From: Eretmocerus hayati
Lineage: Eukaryota > Arthropoda > Insecta > Hymenoptera > Aphelinidae
Direction of reading: 5' to 3'
DNA length: 64,000 nucleotides
NCBI GenBank assembly: GCA_029851415.1
Contig: CM056744.1
Coordinates: 13,213,268 to 13,277,267 of the forward strand
Part shown: positions 12,988-27,782 of the stretch, one piece after another
Position numbering within the stretch: the stretch's first letter is position 1
Layout: each line of letters begins with the position of its first letter
Program-made: the position numbers and the translations under genes
Notes under the pieces: generated by a model
Told to the model about the DNA's origin: nothing
The model's input: only the letters and a program-made list of their open reading frames with translations
Databases searched by the model: none

Positions 12988-13169
12988 AAGTTGGGTTTTA
13001 ATTTGTAGCCCCTTGGCGAGTTAAGTTATGAATATCAAATCTAAAACCAATAAACGTGTGTTGAACATGATTTTAAGGTTAGGATGCCTCTAAAATAGGG
13101 ATTTTTCAAAATCTTCCACAATCTGACCTCAACAATTCAACCATAGGGCTACAAATACGGTTTTGACAT
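12988..13169. repeat. Short diverged inverted repeat
   Basis: TTTGTAGCCC on the left (from about 13002) and its complement GGGCTACAAA on the right (about 13147) sit inside longer diverged arms, with GGGTTTTAA on the outer left matching GTCAAAACCG on the outer right. The left arm is G-rich and the right arm C-rich. Further outward the match fades. Confidence 0.5.
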
Positions 13170-16100
13170 TTTCGAACATTTTACAATGATGGATATTGCA
13201 TCATACTGTCGTGTTCTTTAAAATAAAAGAATCTCCGAGTGTGCCAAATGTTCCATCATCTCAACTAAGTATCTTCTACTTTCAGATGTCATCTTAAACT
13301 TTAATTATACCATGAGACTTAGTGAAACGTGTTCTCATTGATGATATTTTCTCAGGTCTCCATTCGGGGTTTTCGTTGCATTCCATCATGATTCATAATC
13401 CTATTCGTGAGTTTGAACAAAGATTATTCGACTTTTTAAAGGAACTGTTTACCCAATTTTCAGATTTTCTGCTACAACCCTTCCAACATTCTAACCCTCA
13501 AAATTCCATCAATTAATAACCAGTCACGTCGTCCATAACCCATCAGCGTAAATCCAAAGAATCACACAAAAATACCACCCGTGTACCTGCATATCCACTA
13601 CGTAAACCCTAATTCTCTATACTGCAGAATACTATTATTACTTCGGGTAATAACAAGGATCAGTAAAACTCTTCGTTTTCCAAATCTTTTTTACATCCTT
13701 TGTATTGAAATATACCTAACCTATACATCCATCGTCCGTGAGTCGATAATGAACTCCCTAAATGAAATCCACAATTGTACTGTCTAAACATCCCTCACTC
13801 ATATTTACGACTGGAAAGTCGGTCATTTTTCTACAATACCTCTAATATAACCTATGAAAACATCATTTTCAGCCAGCGAAAAACATCATTCATTTCCGAG
13901 TATATTATATAGTGTAGAGGCTCTCTAATGTATATAGTATACGCTAAGTTTTCTAAAAACACCTGGGAACCGTCATTTCGCTGCCACATAAAAAAATCAA
14001 CACAATCCCAGAGGGAGCCACCAGGTATACATATACATATTCTCATGCTTTACTTCTTCTTATAATACAAGGTTTATACATTATATGGAGGGCTAGTAGT
14101 AGCTATACTAATACAGCTGAGGGCTCAAAAGCTCTTTGGGCCTCTTTTACTTTCAACTTCTCAAATGAAGAGTCTTCATATACCTGAAGAAGATTTTTGG
14201 AGGTCTATACATATACATATAGTAAGAGAAAGAGGGAGTATATAGTTCTCGCTTATAACCATCTATTTTCCGGGCCCTCTAATTGGCATCTAAACGTTAG
14301 GCTATTTAGATAGGCCCCCGAGGCCTATTTCAGTCCATATATATATATGTATATAATATGTATACAATGAGTGTAAGTGTATTTATTAGGCCCTGCGGGT
14401 ATATATGTAAGTATACGTAGGAAGGTAGATTTTTCGCTGAGGCGATTTATTACTCAACAGGTTAGGTTGCTCCTCCTCGACTTGCCATTTTTCTTTCAAC
14501 TCGGCAAAGTCTAAAAGATAAGAAATGAAAGAGAACACGTGAGTTCTTTGGGAAGATTATAAATCGCTATTTTGTATAAATTTTACACACACACACACAG
14601 AGGCAAAACAAAATTTTCACGCGACGAGGTGTGTGAATTTTTTGGGCATGTTATCCTTTATCCACCACCATACTCGCCATAATATGTATAGGTACCTTTT
14701 TATCTGAATATTTAATGAATTCACACTCACTATATTAGAAAGTTCGTATCAAAAGTGTGAATTAATTCTGAGATACAGCTCTACCCTGATGGCGGTGTAT
14801 CTATTTTTTAACCAAGAAGGCTTTTAGCGACTCTGGCAACTTTTAAATCCTACTGCGGCATCTTTTTTCCTTAATCCAACCAACATTTGCGAGAGATATC
14901 CTTTTTTTTTCACTCTTTACGATGGAGTCTGATGCTTCCAGTCTATATAAACTTTTTCTCGCACGCTGGCTGGCACTTTTAATTTGAATGCTACGATGTC
15001 AAGAATATATAAAACGTTGGAGCAGATAGCAGATGCCGCCTCTTCTTCTTCTTCATCTCGCCAATTTTTTTCTTGTTCATCTTCGTTTTCGTCTAATGTG
15101 TTATATGTCTGGTATATATAGCAGACGCATGTCTGATGGTGTTTGGTTGAGAAAAATATTTCTGATGGCATTGGAGATGGAGAGACAGACTGGTTTTTTA
15201 TCAGCCCAAATTACGTATAACAGCTCTTTAGATTGGACTTAGTATTCCGGGGAGCTATACCATCATACAATTCTGACAGTATATTAGGATGAGCATCAGA
15301 AAGCAGCATGCATGTCAAAGTTGGATAATAAAAGTGACACTGACAGCGAGTAACACACACTTTTTACAATCGAGCTCTATGTACCGTTTGATTGCGTTAT
15401 CTTTTTGATGTGGCGCTGCTGTTTTAGCGAATTTTATACCATCAGAAATTTTTATGAATTTTTATATTGGGTGGCCACATACATCGTGTGATGTGAGAAA
15501 AAAATATGAATGAGAGATATATATGCCTTTGATTTGATATCGATGGATCGTTCATTTTTCACTGGAATTCGGATGATTGAGAGAGAGATTATTGGGAGTT
15601 AAATGAAATGTTGCATATTTTTGATAAGAGGATCAATGAGAGGTTATGTTACGATTCTGTGAGAAATGTATGAAAGAGGCTTTGTTTTGAAATGTATTGC
15701 AATGATGTTACTGACCAATTAAAATTCTTCATCCTCATCATTTTAGTTACGATATCAATATCGATTCTGCTTAAAATCCTTTTCCGTACTCACAGATACT
15801 CTCACAAATAGTCGACAATTAATATCAATCGCAATTCGTGTAGTGCGAGAAAACTAAATGTTCATTTTTTGCAGGACAGATACTTTTTTTATACCACTGA
15901 AATCATGCGATATCCATGTGAATCCATAATCTCCCACTAAACTTGATCAAAGACACTGTATTTCTTAATTAGAGAAGAAATAAAAAATATTTTCATGGTC
16001 GGCTTATTTGTGACTGTGAAAAGCATGAACTGGCCGAGAAGCGAGCCGAGAAGATATAGAAACTATTACCAGTATATCTAAATTATAGGTAATTCTAAAA

Positions 16101-16426
16101 ATGAGTCAATAGGCGCCGAGTTATTGGAAGCTGACACATTTAGCGAAATTTTGATTTTCGCTCTAAATACTAAAATTTTTTTTGATAAATATCTAATGAG
16201 ATGCAATATTCGATGAAAATGTAAACTTCATCATATATATCATAAAAACAAATAATTGTTCTATTAACTCATCATAATTAATATAAGTATATCTCTAGAG
16301 AAGAATTGTGATAACCAAAGAGAAGATGGTTTAACTTTATGAGTACAATTAAATTTCAAAAATAAGTACTCAAGTACGTAGAAAATTATTGGATATATTC
16401 GCGTCCTCAAAACAGAGATGGCAATA

Positions 16427-16457
16427 GAGAAGAAGAAGAAGAAGAAGAAGAAGAAGA
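16427..16457. repeat. GAA trinucleotide run
   Basis: About ten AGA/GAA units. The phenylalanine run in the minus-strand ORF over it is an artefact of this repeat. Confidence 0.9.
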
Positions 16458-19400
16458 TATGATAGCTCTTCTTCTGGACTTTTTTGGACACAAGTACTCA
16501 AAGATTACACGTTTCTCAATATAAACCATACGGTGAAGCTGATGTTTCTCATGCTGAATTATATTTCTTGGCATCCTTTTGAAATTTTATGTCCTCGTAT
16601 TATACGAAATGCATTTTACAGTTACAGACGCGTACATTTTCCAAGTGATCGGTTTACTGCCTGCCTGCGTCTGCTGTATTATATGCACCCAAGAGAAATT
16701 ACACACCGCAACTTTTGTTGCACGTCAATCAGTTTGCTCAGATTTCTTTTGAAAGATAGTGCTCTAACTCTATGTATGAGACATTTCTCCCTTTTCAACT
16801 TGAAAGTATTTTTTTTTCTTTCTTTTTTTTTCTGAAGACAGGACAGGATACATGAATCCAATTCTTTTTCTACGCTCTTTTAGAATGTTTCGTTTGCTGA
16901 GAATATGGAACATAGGTAGTTTAGGAATAAGTAGGATATATAATGGAATGAAACGAGATTTTTGAAAGTGTCATTGTTATAAAAGAGGATTATCTTATCG
17001 AGGGCCATCGATCCGATACTTTTGGAGACATTATTCGATTTTATTATAAGGCTCTCTTGTTAATTTGAGTCGAGTTTTTTTCATGAAAATTTCACAGAAT
17101 ATGAATCTATGAGCTTGGGGACCAATATTCTGTACAAAAGTTGTTGAGATGTATTGGATTTGAAAAAATGGAATGTGGATCTTGGAATTCGAGTATAAAA
17201 GATTCATAATTGATCCTATCTTTAAGAAAAGAGAAATATTCATCTTTTGTCATCAAAGTGTTTGAAAACTCTGTGGATGAAAAAAAAAAAAAAAAAAAAA
17301 TTCCCAGGGAAAAATGTTGGTAGCGCGATGTTTTAAAAAAGATATTGAGTCTCATCTAGGAAAAATTTTTTTATGGCGTCTAAAAATAAATGACCGACCC
17401 CAGAACTCATGACTCACTTTTGAAAGATGACTCTCAATAAAGATACAATTGCTGCACAAATATCGATCGTATACCCAACGCAGCAGACTGATTACTATTG
17501 CCATCATAAAGTTTATAGCTTGACATCTTCCAACAAAATTTTCAATTCAACCTATTATAATATTGCAGAGGGAAATTTTCAAAGTTTGAAACAAACCGTT
17601 CATAAAAATAAATCAAGTGTGCAACAAAGTTTAACAGCTCCCAGAGTTTGGTCGTACACGACATACGACCCACACAATATTACCGCACAAACTTTGCCAA
17701 TATATGGACAGTAATTTCTGATCACACTGTAAGAGCTTTATAACTAATAAACCATGCATGAATACTTTAATACGTACACCCTAACCTCAAACCTTAAGAA
17801 TGTCTCTGTACTGTGTCGACCATAACCTCTCCATTTATCATAAAAACCGCAATTCCTAGAGAAAAAAAAATCACGTTCTTCTCAATCATTTATCCAAGTC
17901 TACCACTCAATATGCCTATCCACGATCGAATCTTACTTATTTCACCCACCATGTTATATCTAATCCCAGATTTAAAAGATAATCCTCAAGGTCCTCATCA
18001 CTACAGTGAATCCTATACTCGTTGTACGGAAACATTATAAGAGACTCACGCACCCCTCGAACTGAACACAATCGACATTCTTGCATCTCTTCTTTTACAT
18101 ATATATATACATATATAGTTTCTTCTCTACGATGCATGAACAGAAGCCAACGAAGGATATCAGTTTGTGCAACATAGCAGCCTCGTGCTAATAAATGCAG
18201 CAACGCGCGGTTCTCTTATTCCTTTACTTCTTTTGCCAACGCACGCGTTTCTGTAGAAAAGGGCAAGTATATATAGTGTGTATAGAAAGAGAGAAGCTCG
18301 TAAAACGCGGGATCCTGAGTTTTCGTTTCGTTCCGTTCGTTCCGAGCAACCAAGACTCCAAGAAAAAAAAAAAAAAAAAACGAGGAGGCGGATCGCGAGA
18401 GGTTCTGCGTTGCGTGCGAAGGCCTCTTAGGGTCTACTCACATTTTGTATAGATATCTCCACAGGAATGATTTTTCATTTTTTTAGCTTCTTAAATTCAT
18501 GCAATCTATGTCTACGGGGGATGAATATTTCTATAATACACTCTTCAATTCATCCTCATCACTGTTTGCATAAGAAAAAAATTTTGTCGAGTGACGGTTT
18601 ATTTTTTTTTCTCCGATCACACTGGATCTCTAACTTCCTGGCGAGCTTCCTGGTCTCGAGAAAATTTTATTACACGGAAAATATCAATCAATAGTCGAAA
18701 AATGACGAAGAACGTCAAAATTACCTCGAAAATTACCGCAGAATTGGAAAATTCTGTTTAATTCAACTTTTTTTTACAAAACAGAAAACGAGACAGAAGC
18801 ATGTAGAGACTTAATTGTTGAGAGAATATGTTCCCAGGGTTCCCAGAGATTTTTCCAGATTTTTACCGCATATATTTATGCGTATGCCATTCAAAAGTTT
18901 ATTATCACAAATATCGATTTTCAGCCATGTCTACTGTAACAAACGTCGAATACTCAGAATTTTTTCAAATATTATACGTTCAGAGTAAAAATAAGCGAGC
19001 GAAAAACCGGATAAACCCAGAAATGCGAGTTGCAGCCTCAAGGCGCAGCATTTTACACTCTTGAAGAAAATTAATTCTTCTTGGGAGCAAGTAGCAGTAA
19101 GTGTATACATATAATAAGAGTAAAAAAAAGAAGATTCGCTTAAGCAATCGATTTAATTGGACGCTGCTGGGGGAGGATTGTTTGGTGTCCATATAACCTC
19201 TTCTCTTATTTCGATCCTTGTTTAATCCTTGCCATACTGATGCTACATGCAACGAGAAAAAGATAGTAAGTAAGTACACTTGGTGTGTATATAGACTCTG
19301 CTTCTTCCTTATCTGATCAATTCTCTCTTTTGATTCGGTTGCGGATAACATAAATCTCTGCGATGCTGCAGTAGTAATATATATAGGTATAGATTTGATA

Positions 19401-20544
19401 CTAACTATGTATGTGTGGATACAGTGTCCAAGATATCGTACCAGAGTGCAGGAAAGAAAAGTTACGATGGTGAGATATTCGATTTATACTCAAGTAAGTA
19501 ACGAAGACGGTGGCTGAAGACTGCAGCATTTTCAAGGACGACGAGAGGATGCTTTGCGATTCAGACGTCACACGCATGTTGAAGAGCCGATAATATATGT
19601 GAATGTGAAAACGGGGGGTTCGATATATTCTGGAAGAATTTTTTTCTTTTTTTTTTGGTCAGCATGAGCGTGATGTGAAGGAGATTTTAGAGATTGAATT
19701 TCGAGAATGAAGTCTGGATGCAGTTTCTGTTTACAATTTTGTCAAGTTATACACGTGAAAATAAATGTATATCATTCTAGTGGTCCGTGGATAGAGTAAT
19801 TTCTCACGATATTTCAAGCTGTAAAGTGAGAAAAAACGGATGCGATAAGGCTTTATAAAAAATTTACACGACGCATGCAGCTGATACAAATACTTGACTC
19901 GAGACTTGACTGAATGGAGACATTATGATGAAGCTTGATGTAGAAAAATGTTTAAGATTGTGATAACCTCGAGACATGACATTATAGAGCAACACTTGAA
20001 AATAGGAAAAAGCACACTTGTTCACAAAGTCGAGATAAACGCAAATAATTACTTAGAATCCCTAAGTACGGAAGTAATGTTATTCTAAATGGATTTCTAA
20101 TTCTTGAAATAATGTTTGTAAATCAGACATTGCCATATGATCAATTGTGGGTGAATGACTTGGATGAGTTTGGCATTGATTTTTTATAGTGATGCGATGA
20201 ACTTACTACGATTTTGAATATAAGATGTGCATTTTAGTGAGAAGATCCACCGCTAGGTGGCGTCAGGATTATTTTTAATTCCCATAAGAGAAATAGATGA
20301 CTAATTTCATTAAATACTGTACTTGAAAACATTACAAAACTACGTTCCAAATATCAGCAGACTAAAAAATTTCAAGTAAGATATAGACGACGATATGATT
20401 ACCTGGGGCCTTATTCTAATACATTTTTCTCGCGACGGAGTGAGAGAAAACCCAGCACTCCCAATTTACACCTAGTTTTCCATTTAGTAAACAAACTAGT
20501 TTGTAGCATTCATTGCTACGAAAATATCATCAGGAGATACTTAA

Positions 20545-20741
20545 TGGCGTATCCTTCCGAACCCTCAAAAATTATTTAGCACCACACAATTCTAACATTG
20601 GCCAAAAAGTCATCCCGCTTACTAACCTGTCACTTTGGTTGTGATCGAAAAGTGATCCAATTCCTTGTTGAGATAACTTTTGGCCCAATTTTAGGATTGT
20701 GTAATGTTAAAAAATGTTTGGGGGTTTGGAAGGATACGCCA
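20545..20741. mobile_element. 197 bp miniature inverted-repeat element, TAA target duplication
   Basis: It starts TGGCGTATCCTTCC and ends GGAAGGATACGCCA. The arms stay complementary for about 80 bp at lower identity. TAA flanks it on both sides (20542-20544 and 20742-20744). A three-base TAA/TTA duplication and a small hairpin body are typical of Tourist-like elements moved by PIF/Harbinger transposases; that assignment is inference from family knowledge. Confidence 0.75.
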
Positions 20742-20751
20742 TAATAGTATA

Positions 20752-20866
20752 TTATGACACTGCACGTAGATGGGTGGTTTTGTACGAAGGACTATTTATG
20801 GCACGAGCGAAGCGAGTACTATAAGTCCTTCGTAACAAAAATACCCATCTGCACGCAGTCTCATAA
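20752..20866. repeat. 115 bp foldback unit
   Basis: TTATGACACTGCACGTAGAT on the left pairs with the reverse complement of the right end (TTATGAGACTGCGTGCAGAT), and the inner parts AGGACT / AGTCCT also pair. The loop contains GCACGAGCGAAGCGAGTAC. This is probably a separate miniature element beside the TAA-flanked one. Confidence 0.7.
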
Positions 20867-22396
20867 GATGATTTATGGCACGAGAATCCAAAAATCATGT
20901 TCAAAGTTGCGATTTTTAGGTTAGAGTGCTATAAAGTATATTCGGATGATACTTTTGTAGCGATGAACGTTAAATACTCGTTTGTTTACTAAATGTAGAG
21001 CAGGAAAAATTGGAAACTGCTGGATTTTCTCGCACCCCGTCGCAGGAAAAATATATTAGAATAAGGCCCCAGGGGCCCCTAGCGCTTTGTACAATAATTA
21101 TTTTTTCAATAATATTTTTAGATGATAATAAGACTTGAGTGTCAGAATAAATACTTGGATATGTGGCGTCTTCTACAAACACTGTTTTATAAGAAAATCT
21201 CATATTTCAACTATGTGTGTTATTCATTGTAACAATGTATATAATCATGTACGTAAGATTTTGTGGTATATAGCTTCCGATTTCTGCAGTGGTTGCGCAC
21301 GAGCACCTTATTGAATTCAATAGTTCAAATTCACTTTTGAAAGCTGAAGGAGCTTCAGGGATACCAATTGTGTATGAATTCACTTGAATCCAAACAAAGA
21401 ATACAACAATGAATTCACTACATACGCGTATTGAAATGCAAAGAGAACAAAATGTCTCAAAAGACGAAGACGACGCAATTCACTTGGATGCATTTCGAGG
21501 ATGCATTTGAATGTACATCGATCCACCACCGGAATAAAATAAGCATTCACATCCTATGTATAATGACAGTACCACGAATATCCATCTTGAAATGAGTTTT
21601 CAATTTCCCAAAAAGATTTTTCTACAGATATACACACACATGTTAACCACACCATCATCACATTGCGTATAATAAGCAGAGAGGTCTGAAATTCCACACC
21701 CTGAGAAGTGGTGACGTATACACGGGTTTTCCGTTCGTCTCAGCTGTAATACCTTCGCAATCCTATGGAAAAAGTCAAGTCCCGTGCATGTAAGTGTCAA
21801 GTTACATTCTTCTCTTCCACACATACATAGATCTTGAAAAAGCAAACCTACAATCCCTCGTCATTATAAAGAAAATCTTTTGAATCGAATTTCCTGTCGT
21901 CATTCACATCATCAATATCTTATTTCAAAAAATTGCGCGGGAAATCTGTCTTGATTTGAAATTTGAATAAATCCAGTGACACTACCACCTGCTGATTATT
22001 TGCGGCAATGTAAATTTAGAATCGTAACCACGGTACACCGTGCAGTAGTTCTCGCAAAAAAAGAGCACAAATAATCGAAACGTTCGAAGCAAAGAGAAAA
22101 GAATGTAAAGCCTATAATGGTATAGTTACACATTAGTGCCAAGTTTTGTGCGTGCGTTCGAACATGACTCTCCCCATACATTCGTTTCTCTTCTTGCACT
22201 TGCGGGTGCAGCATTACACATCACGTCGAACCCATATATATATATGGTAAAAACCTATGGCAGTCTCAGGATTTATATATTATTGCCATGGGGTACGTTC
22301 GAATTGTGAACGTGAGGTTTTTGCTGCATACAACTCACTAGGTAATTAAGCTCTTGGTCATGCGGCTTACCGATTATTGGCCGATAGTATGTTGTA

Positions 22397-22427
22397 CAAC
22401 ACACACACACACACACACACACACACC
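22397..22427. repeat. CA dinucleotide microsatellite
   Basis: A clean CA run of about 15 units. Confidence 0.95.
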
Positions 22428-24323
22428 CCTTGTTCTTTTTTTTTTTTTCAAATACAAGAAGGGAAAACTTCTCCTTAGTAGGCATGTATTATAACGTATA
22501 TTATACATGCATGCGATCGTTCGAAGTGTTTTTTTTTCTTTTTTTTTCGAAGCAATGAAGTAAAATCATTCTGGACGCGAAGTCGAGCAATTCTAGTTGT
22601 ACATTACTTGTGTAATTAAGTAATTTGTGGCTTCGAAGTATGCAGGAAGTCAAAGTTATGAATAGTAATATACTCATGTGTGGGGAAATTGAAGAGTGCC
22701 AAGTTTAACACGAGCTCGTTCACTCTTCGAAGATACATAAATAAATATAATCATTCATTCATCCTTGTAGGCCGCGTGGAACCTCACGCTTATCGCGGTC
22801 TGATAGCTCTGTGTTCACGGGTCAGTACTTTTTTTTTTTTTTTTTTTTTTTTTTTGAGCGCCAGGTTTAAGAGTTTGGACGATTTGAAGGTACTGTGCGC
22901 GGTGAGTGCAAAAAAAAAAAAAATTCAGACGGGGCGCTCGCAAAACGTATAACGAGTTTTCGAAATTGGAGGTGGTTTTTTTTTGCGGAGTAACGTTGGC
23001 CAAAGGCTATGAGTCTAATTGCTGTGAAGTAAAAGCGAGGGCGATATATGAAACTTGAATTTAAAAAAATTCCTTGTGCTGCAGAGGTGATGAGGCTACG
23101 ATTTTTTTTTTTTTTTCGAGGGAGAATCGTTAACGGGAAAAGGTTTGAACCTCTCGCTATTTGATTTAGAAAATGGGTGTATAAAAGAGCTTGGGTTTGA
23201 TTAGAAATATGATGAGATTCTGAAAGGACGAATGTTTGTTTTCAAAATTTATTTACTTATAATCAAAAAAGTTTATTGGGTAAATATTTTCAAACCCAGA
23301 GGCGTTCGATTCTAAAACTGCTGAATTTTCGTCACCTTGGAATTCCATCAGATTGATTTTTTTTCTTCATTTGATATGGTTGGAATGATTTCCCATGGCT
23401 ATTTTGTCTGATATCGCAAAAGAATTTAAGAAAAAATGTAAATAGTCAGAAAAACAGTAAATGAAATAGGATAAAATAAAATGAAATGAAATATAACTTT
23501 TGTTTTTCAACTTTGCGAATAATAAGGCTAGTTATCTTTAGTTATCACATGAACGACGAGAGCTTCTACAATTTTCTCACGCACTGAGAGTTAAAATTTC
23601 AGTGACAATGTCTGTTGCAATGAACATATGGAACATAACCACCAACACACAATCGCTGTCTCAAAGAGACTATAGATTGAGTAGATGTACGATAATAACC
23701 TAATAAATTAGTATATCGCGTGCAGCAATGTACCAATCAACCCCATCATCGTGACACAAAGTTTAAAAACTGCCTATCAAGACTTACTCTGCAATCAGTT
23801 CATCAACGATGCTTTCATACTTACGAAAAAAGTTGACTTAAACGCTTGTGAGACGACCATAATATAATAATAATAAAAGTACACGATACTAAAACAAGAG
23901 TAAGTCTAGATTGAACCACTTATGCACTGAATATACTTACGCTAAAAAAAGCACATTGTCACAATTTTATACGACAAAATTGTGTAAAAAAAAATTGTAA
24001 CCGACAAATAATTTCTACTTATATGGAACTTGGCCTATATATCATCCATTACCTTATGTCAGTACGTGATAAGTACAAGCTACATACATGTATCACAAAG
24101 AATCACGGTAGCTATAGTATACATTGCAAGATGCGAAAGCTGAACAGCGTGCAAAAAGTGCCGTTTCCGTGTAAGTAAACTTGTGTGTAAGTGAACAGCC
24201 CGCGGACTCCTTATACACCCTATATACATATATGTATACTGTATGCAGCATGTTACAGACATGCTACTCAAAGAAGGATATATTATAAGAAGAAGAAAGC
24301 ATCAGACTTCAAGAGGAAGCAAA

Positions 24324-24348
24324 AGCTGCTGCTGCTGCTGCTGCTGCA
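24324..24348. repeat. GCT trinucleotide run
   Basis: Eight GCT units. On the minus strand it is read as a serine run in a spurious ORF. Confidence 0.85.
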
Positions 24349-27040
24349 TTTAGTCGTCCCAGGAGAGTAGTAGTTGCATGTATAGTGGCAGACTTTGCGT
24401 TTGACTTTTTTTGCGCTTATTCTCAAGTACACACATGTATTATATCTATGGAATACAACGTACGGTGAGTATGTGGGAGACACATGGGTTTGGTCTTGCC
24501 AAGCATCACTTTTGTAAACGCTGCGATATGCAGTTTGAGAGGAGCGGCTAACAAACGCGCGCGAGTTTTTAATTAGTCGAAGAGGAGAAAGAGAAGAAGA
24601 AGGTGGTGGCCATGTCGCCTTTTTAACAAGAGGCACGCACTACGACTGTCACGCGCGCCGAATTCGCGAATTGTATTTTTGTTATTCTGAGATTCTCCAA
24701 GAGGAGGATGAGAAAGAGTAGGCAAGATGGTGAGACTTTGTTCGTTGAAAGTTAAGAGATTTTGATACTTTTGAGAACTCTTTATAACAACTCTATGGTA
24801 TTAGAAAATTGGGAAAAAGATATAAGTTGGATTTTGAGTGGATTATGATATTCGATTTTGACAGGTAAGGCAAGAACAATGGATTTGAGCGTGTTGGGTG
24901 ATTTTTTTGTTAATATGTCAGTTACGATCACTGGGTTTTGGTTTCGCTGGTTTTGATGAGTAGTCGAGTGAGGACTGATTCTTACGCTGATCAATATTTT
25001 GCTCAACTTTTCTGTACTCTGCTTAAAAGTAGTCTTCTAATGTGTTTGGAAGGATGGAAAGTAGGAGTTCAATGTGTAAGAAATGTGAGAGCATTGTTTC
25101 GATGAACTAAAACACAAAAAATTTTAAAAATTGGTAGCTCTTGAATACTCGAACAAGATGCAGAAAATCTTGGAAGCGCTGGAATGATTATTAGATATAC
25201 ATATTATCATTCATATGAGAGATGAAATGTAAAGCATTGAGATTCAGAAGTAAAACTGAAAAGGATCAACCCAACCGATGGTGGTTTCTTTAAAACAATG
25301 CATTCATCGATTACAATAATCATCTGTGATTACTTCTGCAAGCTATGAGAAATTCCATAATTGACAACATTTTCAATGAAAGACCAGCGCAAGAAGGTTT
25401 TTGAATCTTGCTGAGTCAACCGAGCACTCATTTATGATGTTTCTGTAATATACAGTCAACACAGATTTCGTAAAAGCTGACAATTACCTCTGTTGAAAAA
25501 CATCAATTTCACTTTTCATTGTCTTCGAGTCTTGCTTCGAGTCTAACAAACTTCATACTAGAAGAGTATTTCCCTATCGTTAAACAGAAAATGTCTCTGA
25601 AATGATTTGGATGGAAACCCCAAATGCTTCGGGTGATCCAATCTACAGAATAGATATAACCAACTTGGACTGTTAGGTGGGGTATTCAATAACCAACAAA
25701 AAACGTATAGAAAATTGATAAGCCACACAATATTGTGAGGGAGGAGAACAATTTCAAACAACAAACTTCTTAACCTCAAACTTGGAAAATGCTTCAAAAT
25801 CATCAACAAGGACCCTATAATTTTGCTGCTAATTCTTCAAAAAATGAGCCAACCTCATTGTATGAAAAATCGTCTGGTGACAAACTCTAGAATACAGGTG
25901 TAACACACATGAGCACGTGCATGAGTAAGTGCTTTTGAATGAGCGTATAATATAATGCACGTTCAAAAAAAAAGGGTGTGGGGTTGCGCACAAGGGGGAC
26001 AAAACAGGTTATTCTTGCCTTACAGCAGGAGAAAATGATACTATATTATACGACACGAGGGGTAAACGAAGCAGAATCGACGATTTGTTGATCGATCGAT
26101 GTCGATTTTAGTGACAGCTGCGTGGCCCAAAGCTAGGTTAGGTATATATAACGTGACAATTGGAAAGTATATCTTTCCTAATATATCTTTATACTTAACC
26201 TTCGATGGTGATGTGCAGCAGGTACAGAGAGACTCTATAGGGCCCAAGTTTTTGAAACTGATGACGATCGCTCAATTTTCGTGTTGTCGTTTTCTTCTTT
26301 CTTGCTTCGTTGCATGCATGCGCCCCCATATAAATGATGTTGTCCCATCTCTGTATATTATGTCTGTATAGTGTATATGTACTTACTTCGAATGACCAAG
26401 AATTCGAGGAGGGATGCTCTTTTGATACAATTCAAAAAAAAAAAGTTTCTTTATTTCCTCTGGAAAAAGGATCGATAATTCCATGATCGAGAGATCATTC
26501 TCATGAATATCGATCTCTTTTCTTGGATGTCTCAAAAAGAATCAACGGATCAGTATAGCTCAATGCACGTGTCTGTATTCGAGATTTTGTAATACAAGGA
26601 AAGCGATTCAAGAGTTTTTAACCATATACCCATAAAACACTTATGGTTGAGTAGAAGAAGATGTATAGACATGTGTTTCAGAGACGGTCAATGATACGTG
26701 TGAAATCGGCAATAAAAAAAAAAAGCATGTTGGCTTTGAAAGAAGATATTTTTTTGTTGATGTATATATATGTACGCGGGGGCGGGAGAAGGAGGCGTTT
26801 CTTAAAATTATATGTGCATATAAAACGGTTTGGAAGCGTGTGACTTTTCGTCAAGTCATTTCATACATACTATCATACTGCACTTTTGATAGTTTTCTAA
26901 GAACTAAGTGATGATGATGACAGAAACGATGCTGCTGCACATACGAATTAGCTTAAAATAAAATTTAAAACGCGCGCTTCAAGAAGTCATGTCGTAAAGA
27001 TTCTGATAATGCGATTTATACGCCATCTGCACTCCGAGTA

Positions 27041-27079
27041 CACACGCACACACACACACACACACACATACATACATAC
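27041..27079. repeat. CA microsatellite grading into CATA units
   Basis: A CA run followed by several CATA tetranucleotides. Confidence 0.9.
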
Positions 27080-27782
27080 GTACACATGGAATAGATAGAT
27101 TTACAAGTGTTACATGTAGATATATTTAAATAACTCGCGTACAACAGCTGTTTGTAATTTTCTAACGCAAAATTCTTGCAATCGTCGCACATTTTTTTCA
27201 TCTTCATCTCGATTCTCGTCCAAGTACTTACTAGTTCTTCGCGCAGCATGCATAAAATCTCTTGTAGATGAAATTCTTAGTAAAGCGACGCAAAGCGATA
27301 GAAAAATGTCACAGACAGAGAGAATCTCTCAAGTATATGATTCGCGTTAAGTGTGACAGACGACATTGCAAAGAGAAAAATTTTATTGCACTCAATTGTG
27401 ATGGCATCACATAATAACTATAACACATTTTGCTCTTCTTATACAGTCACTTTATAAATCTGCATCTGATGCTATAATAGAGGCAGAAAAAGGCTGCCAT
27501 GGATAATATGAATGTAAATCAGCACAACAACTCGCTGCGTTATCAAGAGAGAGGGTTAACATCACTGTCGCTCTGTCATCGTTTCTGACATTTACATTAA
27601 ACTGACATGAAAATTTTAAATTCAGATGTCTGCGAGTGAGCGCAACCGACGAACGAATTTCAGAACCTTTCAATTTTTTGATGGTACAATATTTCAAGTA
27701 AGTATAAAATCCGACATTTCGAATTACCAACAATTCAAATTTTACAAAATACACTTTAGACTTGAACTTTTAATGTAGAGAT

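Larger units (their letters stand above)
12416..20401. other. Gene-free stretch, about 8 kb
   Basis: I found no exon pair with consistent phase and no recognisable protein domain. The longest ORFs (for example 17427-17714 on plus) have biased composition because the local DNA is G-poor. Simple repeats include GAA units at 16427-16457 and A runs at about 17280-17300 and 18362-18380. A small CpG-richer patch near 18195-18430 could be regulatory, but nothing confirms this. Confidence 0.5.
20402..21073. mobile_element. Element with about 100 bp terminal inverted repeats, carrying two further foldbacks
   Basis: The left end CCTGGGGCCTTATTCTAATA and the reverse complement of the right end, CCTGGGGCCTTATTCTAATA, are identical. 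Similarity continues through TTTCTCGCGACGG / TTTCCTGCGACGG and on to ATTTAGTAAACAAAC on both sides, about 100 bp in all. There is no ORF of note. No clear target duplication could be defined. The interior contains two more inverted-repeat units (20545-20741 and 20752-20866), listed separately. Confidence 0.8.

Noticed and set aside
17427..17714. 95-codon plus-strand ORF with mixed composition
   Set aside because: It lies in a G-poor tract where stop codons are less frequent on this strand, has no recognised homology and no clear partner exons.
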